Source of the DNA: Planctomycetota bacterium
Lineage (GTDB): Bacteria; Planctomycetota; UBA1135; GCA-002748355
Assembly (NCBI GenBank): GCA_020638795.1
Contig: JACKHW010000002.1
Location: 434,001 to 498,000, forward strand
DNA: 64,000 bases
Reading direction: 5' to 3'
Shown: positions 54,901 through 63,511 of the stretch, piece by piece
Numbering within the stretch: position 1 is the stretch's first letter
Layout: each line of letters starts with the position of its first letter
Translations under genes and position numbers: made by a program
Notes under the pieces: model-generated
Seen by the model: only the letters and a program-made list of their open reading frames with translations
Database searches by the model: none
What the model was told of the DNA's origin: nothing

Positions 54901-55383
54901 GATGGTGTCGTACGCCGCGCACTGACGAACGGGCTCGAAGACGTCGGACTCCAGCTCACGAGTACGAGAGACCGTCTCGCCGCCCTCGACTCCGTCCAGA
55001 ACACGTATCTGGTGATTTTCCAGATTCTCGGTGGTCTCGGCTTGTTGCTCGGAAGCGCCGGACTCGGCCTCGTGGTCCTGAGGAACGTCCTCGAGAGGCG
55101 GGCCGAACTCGGCCTGCTCGCTGCCGTCGGCTACGCGCCTCGTGACCTGCGCCGACTCGTCGTCCGTGAGCACGCGGCGCTGCTCGGAGCCGGGCTCGTC
55201 TGTGGTGGCGTCGCGGCGGTCATCGCGTTGGTGCCGAGCTTCGGGAGCCGCGGGGGGATCCAGGCTCTCGTTCCTGTCGTTGCGGTACTCACGGTTCTCG
55301 GTGTGTCCGGACTCCTCTGGGTGGTTCTCGCGACGCGGGTCGCGATGCGGGAAGCGCCGCTCGCTGCGCTACGCGACGAGTAA
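51928..55383 (+). CDS. Very large FtsX/MacB-type ABC transporter permease
   Basis: An 1151-residue membrane protein. It starts with one helix (about 18-38, 'VILGVAVATAVIVGALAVGD') followed by a long periplasmic domain. A first bundle of helices follows ('FAGLSFFLIVAALLLTALLF', 'LEALVLAGLGSVLGAGLGIL', 'LSVVIGCLASIFVSLCAIAF'). Then come two further helices, a second N-like helix ('SLAAVCLIAAGTFLVAAIQS'), a second periplasmic domain and a final FtsX bundle ('FQILGGLGLLLGSAGLGLVV', 'LGAGLVCGGVAAVIALVPS', 'PVVAVLTVLGVSGLLWVVLA'). This is a duplicated permease in one chain, like the roughly 800-1200-residue type found beside LolD-like ATPases. The start is fixed by the ATGA overlap; the open frame extends upstream inside the ATPase gene. 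Confidence 0.88.
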   Translation: MTFTGLVLRNLRYFWRSHVGVILGVAVATAVIVGALAVGDSVRASLSDIAHRRIGAIDVAVLSGDRFFRDDLGRRLERSMLPTETSRTVATTLDVRGFCKTTSGEARSAIANVHGIEASFYRLAPSVRSRAPGQRRAAPSSGKCHVDVHLAKRLGIDVGSTILVRVERPSAMPRDMVMATIDDVSLALRIEVEALLSDDEFGRFGLVASQVPQSNVFVALDWLQHELDMLGRTNAIYIGDEGLASSEVERQAQDAFEAAFDLEDAGIHVEQLTGDQAGLAELRGRRVFLDTAIMDVAREVRSPSIGILTYFVNEISTPIASESGAGRSTPYSLVAAIGALGAAPLSDTRLEQLVALAGTGPDAFVINDWLAHDLGIQKGADVELAYYVMGNELELRTARTRVRVSDVVALSGMAADRTLMPDFPGLTDKGNCRDWEPGIPIDLDRIRDKDETYWDDHRGTPKAFLPLDRGRALWGNRFGSLTAIRATSPDMVELVSALRTRLGPRDFGVTVRDVRTPALASSTSATDFGGLFAGLSFFLIVAALLLTALLFVFGIEQRKSEIGTLLAIGYRVRDARLVLRLEALVLAGLGSVLGAGLGILYSRLVLSALTTIWSDAVASASIRFGVSPLSVVIGCLASIFVSLCAIAFVTRCVFADSPTELLSSRAGAADDRRSLARVGRSADRSNLYGIVAALAGLIIVVIAGSLELAAVARAGAFFGGGTCFLMAGVFLIRAWLGKTGRSTRLASNTIALALRNAGRRRGRSLAAVCLIAAGTFLVAAIQSQRLEAPGDVRDRDSGTGGFVYLGESTLPVLRDLGSAAGLAAFGLTNDSAEGRAIERTEIVPLRIREGDDASCLNLGETRAPQLFALRPELLAKRRAFRFASVLEPEELEPQNETAGSAWSLLDADYGPGVVPAIGDAASVTWTMKKRLGAGYEYVDEFGKRFEVRIVGTLDGSILQGALIVSEARFLRRYPSASGYRMFLVDVPEASDDGVVRRALTNGLEDVGLQLTSTRDRLAALDSVQNTYLVIFQILGGLGLLLGSAGLGLVVLRNVLERRAELGLLAAVGYAPRDLRRLVVREHAALLGAGLVCGGVAAVIALVPSFGSRGGIQALVPVVAVLTVLGVSGLLWVVLATRVAMREAPLAALRDE

Positions 55384-55460
55384 CCGCGCTGTGTCAGGGA
55401 ATGAGCCACGCCTCCGCTCGATCCGAGATAGAACAGTGAGGTATGCGTAGGGGCGCCATC

Positions 55461-57389
55461 ATGAAGACTCTCTCGACATCGCCGTTCTGGAGCGTGGCTT
55501 CGCCGCGCCGTCTGCTCGCCGTCAGCGTCCTGCTTCCGGCCGTGGCACTTCCGAGTCTCGCGGGGGCGGCTCGCTCGCAAGTCGCACTCGATGATGTGAC
55601 CAACCAGGTCATGAGCCGAGTGTCGACGACATCACGCGACCTCGCGGCGTTGTTTCCCCGAGACAGTTTTCTCGTAGTCGAGACGGGCGGGTTGGAACGA
55701 GCGAAACACGCCGTCCGTGATACCCGTCTTCATCGAGTCCTTGCCGAGGCCGCGAAGAACTGCGACATCGATCTCGGGGCGATCCTGAGTGAGCGCCTCC
55801 GGGAGGAACTCGGTGGCGACTCTGCCGAACTCGCGGGCGTGTTGAACGCCGTCGGCCTCGAGGTCGGCGACATCCGGACCTTGTTGGAGCGACCGATGGC
55901 GATCGGGGTCGGGCGACCGAGTTTGCGTTCGCTCATGACGCCTTCGATCGTGTTCGCCGTGGATGTGCGCGGTCACGAAGATCGGGTGCGCGACATCCTC
56001 GAGCGCATGGAATCGAAGCTGCCGCACGTGCTCGATCACATGGCGGGAGTCCAAGCGACTTGGTCCAGCCCACGCGTCGGAGATCTTCGACTGCGGTGTC
56101 TCGATATCGATACGGTGGGCTTCCGAATCAGCTACACGATGCATGACGGTGTGCTGTTGATCGGCACGGGGCAGGGTTATCTCGAAAGCGTCGCCCACAC
56201 GATGGATTCGCAGCAAGGCTCGTTGCGTGAGCAGGCAGCGCTGCAGCTCGAGCGCGCGCACGGGCAGAAAGAAGACGCCGGCCCGGTGATGATGCGTTGC
56301 GTCGTCAATGCCGAACCTCTCGCGCGCGCGCTCGCGCCGCTCGCTCCTTACGACACGCAAGAGCTGCTGGATGCCATTGGCCTGCAGCGGATTCACGGTG
56401 CCGCCTGGACGAGTCGGCTCGCGCAGGAGAGATCCGCTGACGTGCTCAGCATCGCGTTCGACGGCGCGGATTCCGGTTTGCTCAAGTCGGTCTTCTCGAA
56501 GAAGACGACCGCACTCGGCGCGCCGTTCTGTTCGCCTTCGACGTTCGCATACTTCGACGTCTCGGTGAACCGAGATGCAGCGTGGCAGTCGTGTCTCGCC
56601 ATTGCCGACGCGCTTCCGCCCGGCGTCATCTCCGAGATCTCGTCCGGGTCGCGGGGAGGCGTTGACCAGCTGCTGAAGCGCGCCGACAAGAGGCTCTCAC
56701 GGCTCGGCTTGTCGATTGCCGATCTCACCGATCTGCTGTCCTCGGTCGGCGACGAGATCTCGTTCTCGGTCGATCTGCACAGGCAGTTGCCCGAGGTGCT
56801 GGTCTTTGCGCGCCTTCGCGGTGACGCGAGCCTCGCCAAGCGCCATCTGGTTTCCAAGCTCGAGAGTCTGTGCACCGGTGAGCAACTCCCCAAGCTGCGG
56901 TACAGCAAGACGCGGGACTACTGGTTCGTCTCGGTACGCACGAGTGCGATGTCCCTCACGCCGTCGATCGCGTTCCGCGATGACGTCGTGATTCTGTCGC
57001 CATACAAGAACGTCTTGAGCGAGGCGCTAGTGCGTTTCGACGAGTCGCAGCCGTCGCTCGCCAGCGACGCGAGGTTCGAGCCAGTCGGCAAACGGAGTGA
57101 CGCGACCGTCCGGAGCTACATCGCGTACGGAGAAGCGCTGCACGCGTACTGGCCGATCGTCCGGGGAGCCTTGTCGCAAGGCGTCCAGGAAGCAGGCGGC
57201 AACGATCAGGGGTTGCCATCCGAGGACGAGCTCGCTGACGCGCTCGGTGTGTATTGGGGCGTCCTGGTTTCGGATGCTGCCGGTTACACGTCGATCGGTG
57301 AGGATCCGTTGGGGTTCGCGACGCTGTTCGGTTACGCATCGCTCGTGATCGACGTGGCGCTCGATCACATCGGCGGCCGCGCGAATTGA
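55461..57389 (+). CDS. Secreted DUF3352-like protein
   Basis: A 642-residue protein (start at 55461; ATG at 55443 is an alternative) with a signal peptide 'RRLLAVSVLLPAVALPSLA'. The mature part opens with 'LAALFPRDSFLVVETGGLER', the hydrophobic phrase ('P-x-D-x-x-x-x-x-E') typical of DUF3352 proteins. It then repeats beta-alpha units such as 'PMAIGVGRPSLRSLMTPSIV', 'DVRGHEDRVRDILERMESKL' and 'GVLLIGTGQGYLESVAHTM'. No catalytic motif is recognised. It lies 77 bases after the ABC permease on the same strand, so it may be a substrate or a periplasmic partner of that transporter (inference). It converges with the fucosidase gene across seven bases. Confidence 0.68.
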   Translation: MKTLSTSPFWSVASPRRLLAVSVLLPAVALPSLAGAARSQVALDDVTNQVMSRVSTTSRDLAALFPRDSFLVVETGGLERAKHAVRDTRLHRVLAEAAKNCDIDLGAILSERLREELGGDSAELAGVLNAVGLEVGDIRTLLERPMAIGVGRPSLRSLMTPSIVFAVDVRGHEDRVRDILERMESKLPHVLDHMAGVQATWSSPRVGDLRLRCLDIDTVGFRISYTMHDGVLLIGTGQGYLESVAHTMDSQQGSLREQAALQLERAHGQKEDAGPVMMRCVVNAEPLARALAPLAPYDTQELLDAIGLQRIHGAAWTSRLAQERSADVLSIAFDGADSGLLKSVFSKKTTALGAPFCSPSTFAYFDVSVNRDAAWQSCLAIADALPPGVISEISSGSRGGVDQLLKRADKRLSRLGLSIADLTDLLSSVGDEISFSVDLHRQLPEVLVFARLRGDASLAKRHLVSKLESLCTGEQLPKLRYSKTRDYWFVSVRTSAMSLTPSIAFRDDVVILSPYKNVLSEALVRFDESQPSLASDARFEPVGKRSDATVRSYIAYGEALHAYWPIVRGALSQGVQEAGGNDQGLPSEDELADALGVYWGVLVSDAAGYTSIGEDPLGFATLFGYASLVIDVALDHIGGRAN

Positions 57390-57396
57390 CGCCGAA

Positions 57397-58755
57397 CTAC
57401 GCCTGAGAAAGGCGCGCGACGCGGACGACGGTGTTCGTGCCGTAGCGCCATTTCTTGGCATCGAGGACGAGCGTATCGCCATCGCGCTCGATCGTGGCGG
57501 CCGATCCGTCATCGAGCCAGATTGCGCGATCGAACTCCGCGGGGACACCTTCGAATCGGCGCTTCCCCGCTCCGCGACTATGGACGCCATGCATCGTGCT
57601 CGCCGTCGTCGTGATGTCGAACACGTAGAGATCGATGGTCTCTCCGTGGCGCAGAGCGAAGTCGCGTTCGGTGCCTCGCATCCGCTCTGGCCGCCCTTCG
57701 TACAGAGTCGCTCTGTCGCCGCCATGAAGGCGGATCCAATCGCCGACGCGCGCGAGTGCAGCTCGCTCGTAGTCCGGCACGCGACCTTCTGCAGTCGGAC
57801 CGACGTTCATCAAGAGGTTGGCACCTGCACGTCGACAGAGCAGAAGCTCCTCGATGACGTGTGCGGGGGAAAGAAGATTGAAGTCGTTCGTCGCGATCCC
57901 CCAATGCTGGTTGAAGGTAAGACACATCTCGCCTGTCACGTATTTCTTCATCCCGCTTCGGTCGAGCGGTGAGGGGCGCCCGCGTTCGAAGGTCACGGCA
58001 TCGATTTCATCGTGCGTGAGTTTGCCGCCCTGCTCGAGACCGGTGTTGTTGATGATCAGAGCTTCGGGTTGGTGCTCGCGGATGACTGCGTAGAGCTTGT
58101 CCGTTTCCCAATCCGCATCCTTCTTGCTCCAGTTGCCGTCGAACCAAAACCCACCGATAGGGCCGTACCGTGTGCACAATCGTCGGATCGAGGCTCGCAG
58201 GTATTCCTGATAGCCCTTCCAGTCGTGCTCGAATCTCGGATCCGTCCAATCGAGCGTCGTGCAATACAGCATCGGTACGATGCCTTCGTCGCGACAGCCC
58301 TCACAGAAGTCCGCAATGAGGTCCCGTCCGGCCGGCGTCTTCGTGACGTCGTACGGTGACAAACCCGCAGTGTCGTAGAGGCTGAAGCCATCGTGGTGAC
58401 GGCTCGTGAGCGTGATGTAACGCATACCCGCGTGCTTGGCGACTCGCGCGAGTTCACGGCCCGAGAAGTCCTTGGCCGTGAACGTGTTCATGAGCTCCAT
58501 GTAGCGAGAGGTGTCGATCCCGTGGAGTTTCTTGACCCACTCTCCCGCGCCGAGCTGAGAATAAAGACCCCAATGAACGAAGAGTCCGAACGCCATGTTC
58601 TCGAAACGCCTCACGCGGTCAGTCGGGCGGGGATCCTGTGTCAGGATCTCGAGCGAGCCGGGAAAGGGGCCCGGGAAGGAGCCGAACGGCGGGTTCAGGG
58701 CGAGCGGCCCGGCCGCGAGGCCGGATGCGAGGAAGCTGCGGCGCGAGATCGTCAT
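57397..58755 (-). CDS. Alpha-L-fucosidase (GH29), Tat-exported
   Basis: A 452-residue glycoside hydrolase. The N-terminus 'MTISRRSFLASGLAAGPLAL' has the twin-arginine S-R-R-x-F-L motif, so the folded enzyme should be exported by Tat. The catalytic barrel begins 'RFENMAFGLFVHWGLYSQLG', with 'YITLTSRHHDGFSLYDTAGL' and 'GRDLIADFCEGCRDEGIVP' as in GH29. The nucleophile is Asp206 in 'GGFWFDGNW'. A small C-terminal beta domain follows. GH29 enzymes remove fucose from glycans such as algal fucoidans or mucins with retention; the acid/base residue is poorly conserved across the family and could not be assigned. No sulfatase or other polysaccharide gene is adjacent. The Met at 58755 places the Tat motif at the N-terminus. 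Confidence 0.9.
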   Translation of the reverse strand: MTISRRSFLASGLAAGPLALNPPFGSFPGPFPGSLEILTQDPRPTDRVRRFENMAFGLFVHWGLYSQLGAGEWVKKLHGIDTSRYMELMNTFTAKDFSGRELARVAKHAGMRYITLTSRHHDGFSLYDTAGLSPYDVTKTPAGRDLIADFCEGCRDEGIVPMLYCTTLDWTDPRFEHDWKGYQEYLRASIRRLCTRYGPIGGFWFDGNWSKKDADWETDKLYAVIREHQPEALIINNTGLEQGGKLTHDEIDAVTFERGRPSPLDRSGMKKYVTGEMCLTFNQHWGIATNDFNLLSPAHVIEELLLCRRAGANLLMNVGPTAEGRVPDYERAALARVGDWIRLHGGDRATLYEGRPERMRGTERDFALRHGETIDLYVFDITTTASTMHGVHSRGAGKRRFEGVPAEFDRAIWLDDGSAATIERDGDTLVLDAKKWRYGTNTVVRVARLSQA

Positions 58756-58832
58756 GGTTTTCGCGAGGATACCGGCCAGCGCTTGGTCCACGGTGCCCTT
58801 GTCTCGGCTCGCAGGTGGCCCCAAGAGCCCCA

Positions 58833-60140
58833 ATGGCCATCTTGCGCGGATTCCGGTTGCCTCTCGTCCTAGTCACACTCTCGATGTCTTCAGCGGCAAC
58901 GCTCGTGGCCCAAGAGGCCACGCAAGCGGTGCCGACGTGGAACCAGTGGCGTGGTCCCCTGCGCACCGGACATGCGGTCGGCCGTACATGGCCCAAGGAC
59001 TTGTCGGGCCTGACGAAACTCTGGCGCGTTCCGCTCGGGCGTTCGTATTCGGGTCCGGTCATGGACGCGGTTCGCGTCTTCACGACGGAGTCCCGTGACG
59101 ACAAGACGGAGCGTGTTCTCGCCTTCGATAGGGCGACAGGGAAGGAGATCTGGAGCACGGGATGGGACGGGGCGATGCGCGTGCCGTTCTTCGCTGCTCG
59201 GAACGGCTCGTGGATTCGGTCGACACCGGCATTGGACGATTCGTCGATCTATGTCGCGGGTATGGCCGACTCGCTGACACGCATCGACAAGATCTCGGGT
59301 GACGTGGTGTGGCGTGTCGATTTGAAGAAGGACTGGAAACACCCGATGCAGGCCTTCGGATTCGTCTGTTCTCCACTGATCGACGACGCGTCTGTATTCG
59401 TGCAAACGGGTGCGGGTCTCGTTCGGATCGACAAAGAGAAAGGGACGCGAGTCTGGACGAGCCTGGATGAGGATGGCGGCATGATGGGTGGCGCGTTCTC
59501 GTCGCCGGTGTTCGCGACATTGCACGGCACTCCGCAGTTACTCGTTCAGACGCGGTCCGAGCTTTGTGGAGTCGATCCGATCGACGGCACGAAACAATGG
59601 GGGGTGCCTGTCAAGACGTTTCGAGGCATGAATATCTTGACGCCGCTCGCGTTCGGTGACGCTGTGTTCACTTCTGCCTACGGTGGGCGCGCGCACCTCT
59701 TCGACATCAAGCAAGAACGCGACACGCCGCAAGGCGACACCGCGGTCGATACCGAGACGAGCGCGACGCATTGTGTCGTCGAGGAGCGATGGAACGGACG
59801 TGCTCAGGGCTACATGACGAGTCCCGTGCAGATCGATGGTTACGCCTACCTCTATCTGCGTAGCAAACGGTTCTCGTGCATCGAACTTACGACTGGCAAG
59901 ACCATGTGGACGTCCGAGCCGATCGGCGATGAGTACGCGTCTCTCGTCGCTTGTGGGAAGGACATCCTGGCGCTCATGAACACCGGGCAACTCTTGTTGA
60001 TCGCGGCCAGCCCTGAGCGATACGACGTCAAGGATCAGATGCAGGTCGCGGAAGCCGAGACCTGGGGCCACCTCGCGGTCGATGGGGATCTACTCGTCAT
60101 CCGAGAGCTCGAGGCGCTGTCGTGCTTCACGTGGAAGTAA
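58833..60140 (+). CDS. Secreted PQQ-like beta-propeller protein
   Basis: A 435-residue protein with signal peptide 'LPLVLVTLSMSSAATLVAQ', then the entry motif 'TWNQWRGPLRTGHAVG'. Blades include 'LAFDRATGKEIWSTGWD', 'TRIDKISGDVVWRVDLKKDW', 'VRIDKEKGTRVWTSLDEDGG' and 'SCIELTTGKTMWTSEPIG'. The start at 58833 is divergent from the fucosidase (77-base gap), which allows shared control. As in the other five copies, no dehydrogenase residues are visible, so it is best described as a periplasmic or surface propeller of unknown ligand. It is followed by a 230-base non-coding region before the ELW-repeat gene, in which I see no convincing promoter or RNA. Confidence 0.82.
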   Translation: MAILRGFRLPLVLVTLSMSSAATLVAQEATQAVPTWNQWRGPLRTGHAVGRTWPKDLSGLTKLWRVPLGRSYSGPVMDAVRVFTTESRDDKTERVLAFDRATGKEIWSTGWDGAMRVPFFAARNGSWIRSTPALDDSSIYVAGMADSLTRIDKISGDVVWRVDLKKDWKHPMQAFGFVCSPLIDDASVFVQTGAGLVRIDKEKGTRVWTSLDEDGGMMGGAFSSPVFATLHGTPQLLVQTRSELCGVDPIDGTKQWGVPVKTFRGMNILTPLAFGDAVFTSAYGGRAHLFDIKQERDTPQGDTAVDTETSATHCVVEERWNGRAQGYMTSPVQIDGYAYLYLRSKRFSCIELTTGKTMWTSEPIGDEYASLVACGKDILALMNTGQLLLIAASPERYDVKDQMQVAEAETWGHLAVDGDLLVIRELEALSCFTWK

Positions 60141-60370
60141 CTCGACGAATCTAGACAATGCCTCAAGAAACTCATTCGATCGAGATACGTCACCTTTCTG
60201 TTCTTCAGAGTCCGGGAAGTCGTACACAGCGTCGAATCGTCTCGTGACAGCCGGGGCTTCCGCAATCGAACGGCGTGATTAGCATGCCGCGCTCGGTGCG
60301 AGCTGGATCCGAAGTGGAACCCATGCTGGCTGCGCCGAACTCTGGTCTTCCGAACGACTGTGGAGATTCC

Positions 60371-63300
60371 ATGGCTCATCGATTCTTGCGCGGCATTCCT
60401 GCATGCATCGCGTTCTTGGGTGCATTTGCCGCCAGCGCTGCGGCACAAACACCTGTCCTGGTAAAGGACATCAACCTCGTCGGTTCCACTGCATCTTCAT
60501 CGCCCAGCCTTGCACTCGGCACGACGGGTCCGGGAAACACTTGGTATGACGAATTCGTGACTGTCGGAGGTTGGACCTACTTCACGGCCTTCGACAACGT
60601 GGTCGGACGAGAGCTCTACCGGACGCAAGGTACCGCGTCGAGCCTTCAGCTCGTGAAAGACGTGTACTCCGGATCGAGTTCATCGAGTCCGGCGTTCTTG
60701 ACGCCTGTAGGAACCAAGCTCTTCTTCCGCGCGAGCACAGCGACCGAAGGAAGCGAATTATGGGTGACCGATGGAACGGACAGCGGAACGATGCTCGTCA
60801 AAGACATCAATCCCGGAACGACGTCATCGACACCGAACTATCTGTGTGCGGTCAACGGAAAGTGCGTGTTCCAAGCCAATGATGGCACGAACGGTTCCGA
60901 ACTGTGGGTGAGTGACGGCACTGCCGCTGGAACCGTCTTGTTGAAGGACTTCAACGGCACTTCTTCGAGCAGCACACCGCAGTACATGCTGTCGAACTCG
61001 GCCGAGACATTCGCAGTCTTCCAGGCCAACGACAGCTTCAACGGCGCCGAGCTGTGGATCACCGATGGGACGACGGTCGGAACCGTACTGCTGAAAGACA
61101 TCAATGTCGGAGCATCGAGTTCGTCATGCGGTAACTTCCGACTGGTTGGCACGTCGATCTTCTTCATCGCCAACGACGGTCTCAGTGGGTCCGAGCTCTG
61201 GAAGACCGACGGTACGGCAGCTGGAACGGTCATGGTCGCCGACATCAATGTTGGTTCGTCGAGCGGCGTGACCAGCCTCTTCTACGGTGCGGTTGCGGCC
61301 GGGAAGCTCTTCTTCCAGGCGAACAACGGAACCAATGGCACGGAGTTGTGGACCTCGGACGGAACCGCCGCAGGCACGTCGATGGTTCTCGACATCAATT
61401 CGGGATCGAGTTCCTCGAGTCCGCTCTACATGGAAGCGAACACCGCGGGAACTGGTGTCTTCTTCCGCGCGACGACCGCCGCTGAGGGCGCGGAGCCGTG
61501 GTTCTCGGATGGCACCGCGGCTGGCACTGTTCTTCTCGGTGACCTCTACCCCACCTCGAGCAGCAGTAATCCCGTCTACTTCTGCGCCTACGGTGGCAAG
61601 TGCTACTTCAGGGCCGGCAACAGCGCGATCGGTACGACGGGCGAACTTTGGGTCAGTGACGGGACGCCAGCCGGGACTTCGTTGTTGCTGGACATCTGGC
61701 CGGGAACTTCGAACGGATCACCGCTCTACCTCACCGCAGTCAGCGGTGGCGTCATCTTCAGCGCCAACGACGGATCCGCAGCTGGCACGGAACTCTGGAA
61801 GACCGACGGGACCGTCGTTGGCACGGCCCTTCTCAACGATATCTATACGCTCGTTGGCTCGAGCAGCCCCAACTACTTCTGCGACATGGGCGGCAAGACG
61901 TACTTTGCAGCCAGTGATGGCGTCAACGGGACGGAACTCTGGGTTACGGACGGAACCAATGCCGGGACGATGATGGTTGCGGACATCTATCCCGGGTCAT
62001 CGAGCAGTTCCCCGCTCTACCTCGAAGAACTGAACGGCAAGCTCTACTTCTATGCGAACGAGCCGACGTATGGCACCGAGCTCTGGGAGAGTGACGGCAC
62101 TGCGGCAGGGACGAAGGTCTTCGTCGACATCGTTCCTGGCACCGCAAGCAGCACCCCTCGCTACCTGCGGAAGGTCGGCAATCGCATCATCTTCTACTGC
62201 AACGACAGCGCGAGCGGTTGGGAGCCTTGGGTGACGGACGGCACAGCGGCTGGCACCAAGATGATCAAGGACATCTACGTCGGTTCGAGTTCCTCGTCGC
62301 CGATCTATTTTGCCGAACTAGGTGATGGCCGCGTCGTGTTCCGTGCAAGCGACGGAGTCGCCGGCTCGGAGCTCTGGGTCACGAACTTCACGGATGCGGG
62401 TACCGTGCTCCTCAAGGACATCTACGTCGGTTCGAGTTCCTCGTCGCCGACCTACTGCACGTCTTGGAACGGCAAGGTCTACTTCTCGGCGACCGACGGT
62501 GTGAACGGCACCGAAGTCTGGGTGACCGATGGAACCGCTGCGGGAACACTGATGTTGAAGGACATCAATCCCGGATCAGCGAGCTCGAGCCCGTTCGGTT
62601 TCCACGGAAACAAGGATCGACTTTTCTTCAACGCCAACAACGGCACAACTGGAGGCGAGTTGTGGGTGACCGACGGCAGTGCTGCCGGCACGCACCTCGT
62701 GGTCGATCTCGACAACGCAACGACATCGAGCGGTCCCGGCTATTTCGCTTCGGTCGGGAGCCGCTACACGTACTTTTCGGCCGATAGTGGCATTGGCAAT
62801 GGCGACGAAATCTGGCGCACGGATGGCACTGCCGCTGGAACGGTTCAACTGCCGGACATCAATCCAGGCCTTGGCAGTAGCAGCGGAACGGCGATCTCGA
62901 GTGGTTATCGACTCAAGATGCATCAGGCAGGGAACAGGATCTTCTTCCAAGCCAACGGTGGACCCGCGATCGGCAACGAACTGTACATGGTCGACTTCGG
63001 TGCAGCTCAACTCGCAACGACGTGGGATGCGGGTCCGGGTTGTTCCACTACTGCCCAACTCCCGACGCTTTGTGTGACCGACCCCGTGCCGGGACTGCAG
63101 ACGCACACCTACGACAACTTGTACGTGGGTGCAGTAGGCGTGCTCGTCGTCGGAGCGCCCGCGGCGATACCGGTCGTCACGAGTACCGGATGCAAGCTGT
63201 ACACGGACTTCAACGTGCCGTTCTTCTTGGCATACGCATGGGTCACGACGTCGCCGTCGCACACCGGCGCGATGCAGATCCCGAACGAAGTGTCCTTGAT

Positions 63301-63397
63301 CGGCGTGACCGTGGCGTTGCAGGGCTGGATCTTGCCGACGCCTTCCGCGAACGGAGTCGATCACACGAACGGCATCATCGAGCAACTCGGTAACTGA
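60371..63397 (+). CDS. ELW-TDGT tandem-repeat exoprotein
   Basis: A 1008-residue protein with a signal peptide ending 'AASAAAQ'. From about residue 65 to 875 it consists of around 16 tandem units of about 49 residues, each ending in variants of 'GSELWVTDGTAAGTVLVKDI' followed by a Ser-rich 'GSSSSSP' loop and an aromatic strand ('FFRAS', 'YFSATDG'). This hyalin-like repeat is common in large secreted propellers of planctomycetes and myxobacteria. The last 130 residues break from the repeat and carry the exoprotein C-terminal module ('GCKLYTDFNVPFFLAYAW', 'VALQGWILPTPSANGVDHTN'). The Met at 60371 is chosen for the signal peptide. Probably a large surface or matrix protein. Confidence 0.83.
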   Translation: MAHRFLRGIPACIAFLGAFAASAAAQTPVLVKDINLVGSTASSSPSLALGTTGPGNTWYDEFVTVGGWTYFTAFDNVVGRELYRTQGTASSLQLVKDVYSGSSSSSPAFLTPVGTKLFFRASTATEGSELWVTDGTDSGTMLVKDINPGTTSSTPNYLCAVNGKCVFQANDGTNGSELWVSDGTAAGTVLLKDFNGTSSSSTPQYMLSNSAETFAVFQANDSFNGAELWITDGTTVGTVLLKDINVGASSSSCGNFRLVGTSIFFIANDGLSGSELWKTDGTAAGTVMVADINVGSSSGVTSLFYGAVAAGKLFFQANNGTNGTELWTSDGTAAGTSMVLDINSGSSSSSPLYMEANTAGTGVFFRATTAAEGAEPWFSDGTAAGTVLLGDLYPTSSSSNPVYFCAYGGKCYFRAGNSAIGTTGELWVSDGTPAGTSLLLDIWPGTSNGSPLYLTAVSGGVIFSANDGSAAGTELWKTDGTVVGTALLNDIYTLVGSSSPNYFCDMGGKTYFAASDGVNGTELWVTDGTNAGTMMVADIYPGSSSSSPLYLEELNGKLYFYANEPTYGTELWESDGTAAGTKVFVDIVPGTASSTPRYLRKVGNRIIFYCNDSASGWEPWVTDGTAAGTKMIKDIYVGSSSSSPIYFAELGDGRVVFRASDGVAGSELWVTNFTDAGTVLLKDIYVGSSSSSPTYCTSWNGKVYFSATDGVNGTEVWVTDGTAAGTLMLKDINPGSASSSPFGFHGNKDRLFFNANNGTTGGELWVTDGSAAGTHLVVDLDNATTSSGPGYFASVGSRYTYFSADSGIGNGDEIWRTDGTAAGTVQLPDINPGLGSSSGTAISSGYRLKMHQAGNRIFFQANGGPAIGNELYMVDFGAAQLATTWDAGPGCSTTAQLPTLCVTDPVPGLQTHTYDNLYVGAVGVLVVGAPAAIPVVTSTGCKLYTDFNVPFFLAYAWVTTSPSHTGAMQIPNEVSLIGVTVALQGWILPTPSANGVDHTNGIIEQLGN
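62265..62303 (+). repeat. 39-bp perfect internal repeat, copy 1
   Basis: Identical to 62412-62450. The spacing of 147 bases equals one 49-codon unit of the ELW-repeat gene, which shows that adjacent units were recently duplicated or homogenised at the DNA level. Confidence 0.85.
62412..62450 (+). repeat. 39-bp perfect internal repeat, copy 2
   Basis: Second copy of the element at 62265-62303, in phase with the protein repeat. Both encode K-D-I-Y-V-G-S-S-S-S-S-P. Confidence 0.85.
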
Positions 63398-63511
63398 CCG
63401 ACTCGCGGCAGTCCGGCAGTCGTGAGAAGCCCGACGCGCCATGCGAGCGCGCCGGCGAGTTCGTCGAAGAGTCAGTAGAATCTTCGGGTGTCCTACCGGA
63501 TAGAGGTCGCC

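Noticed and set aside
60371..63397. A CRISPR array suggested by regular repetition
   Set aside because: The period is about 147 bases, in phase with codons and diverged at synonymous positions. It is a protein repeat.
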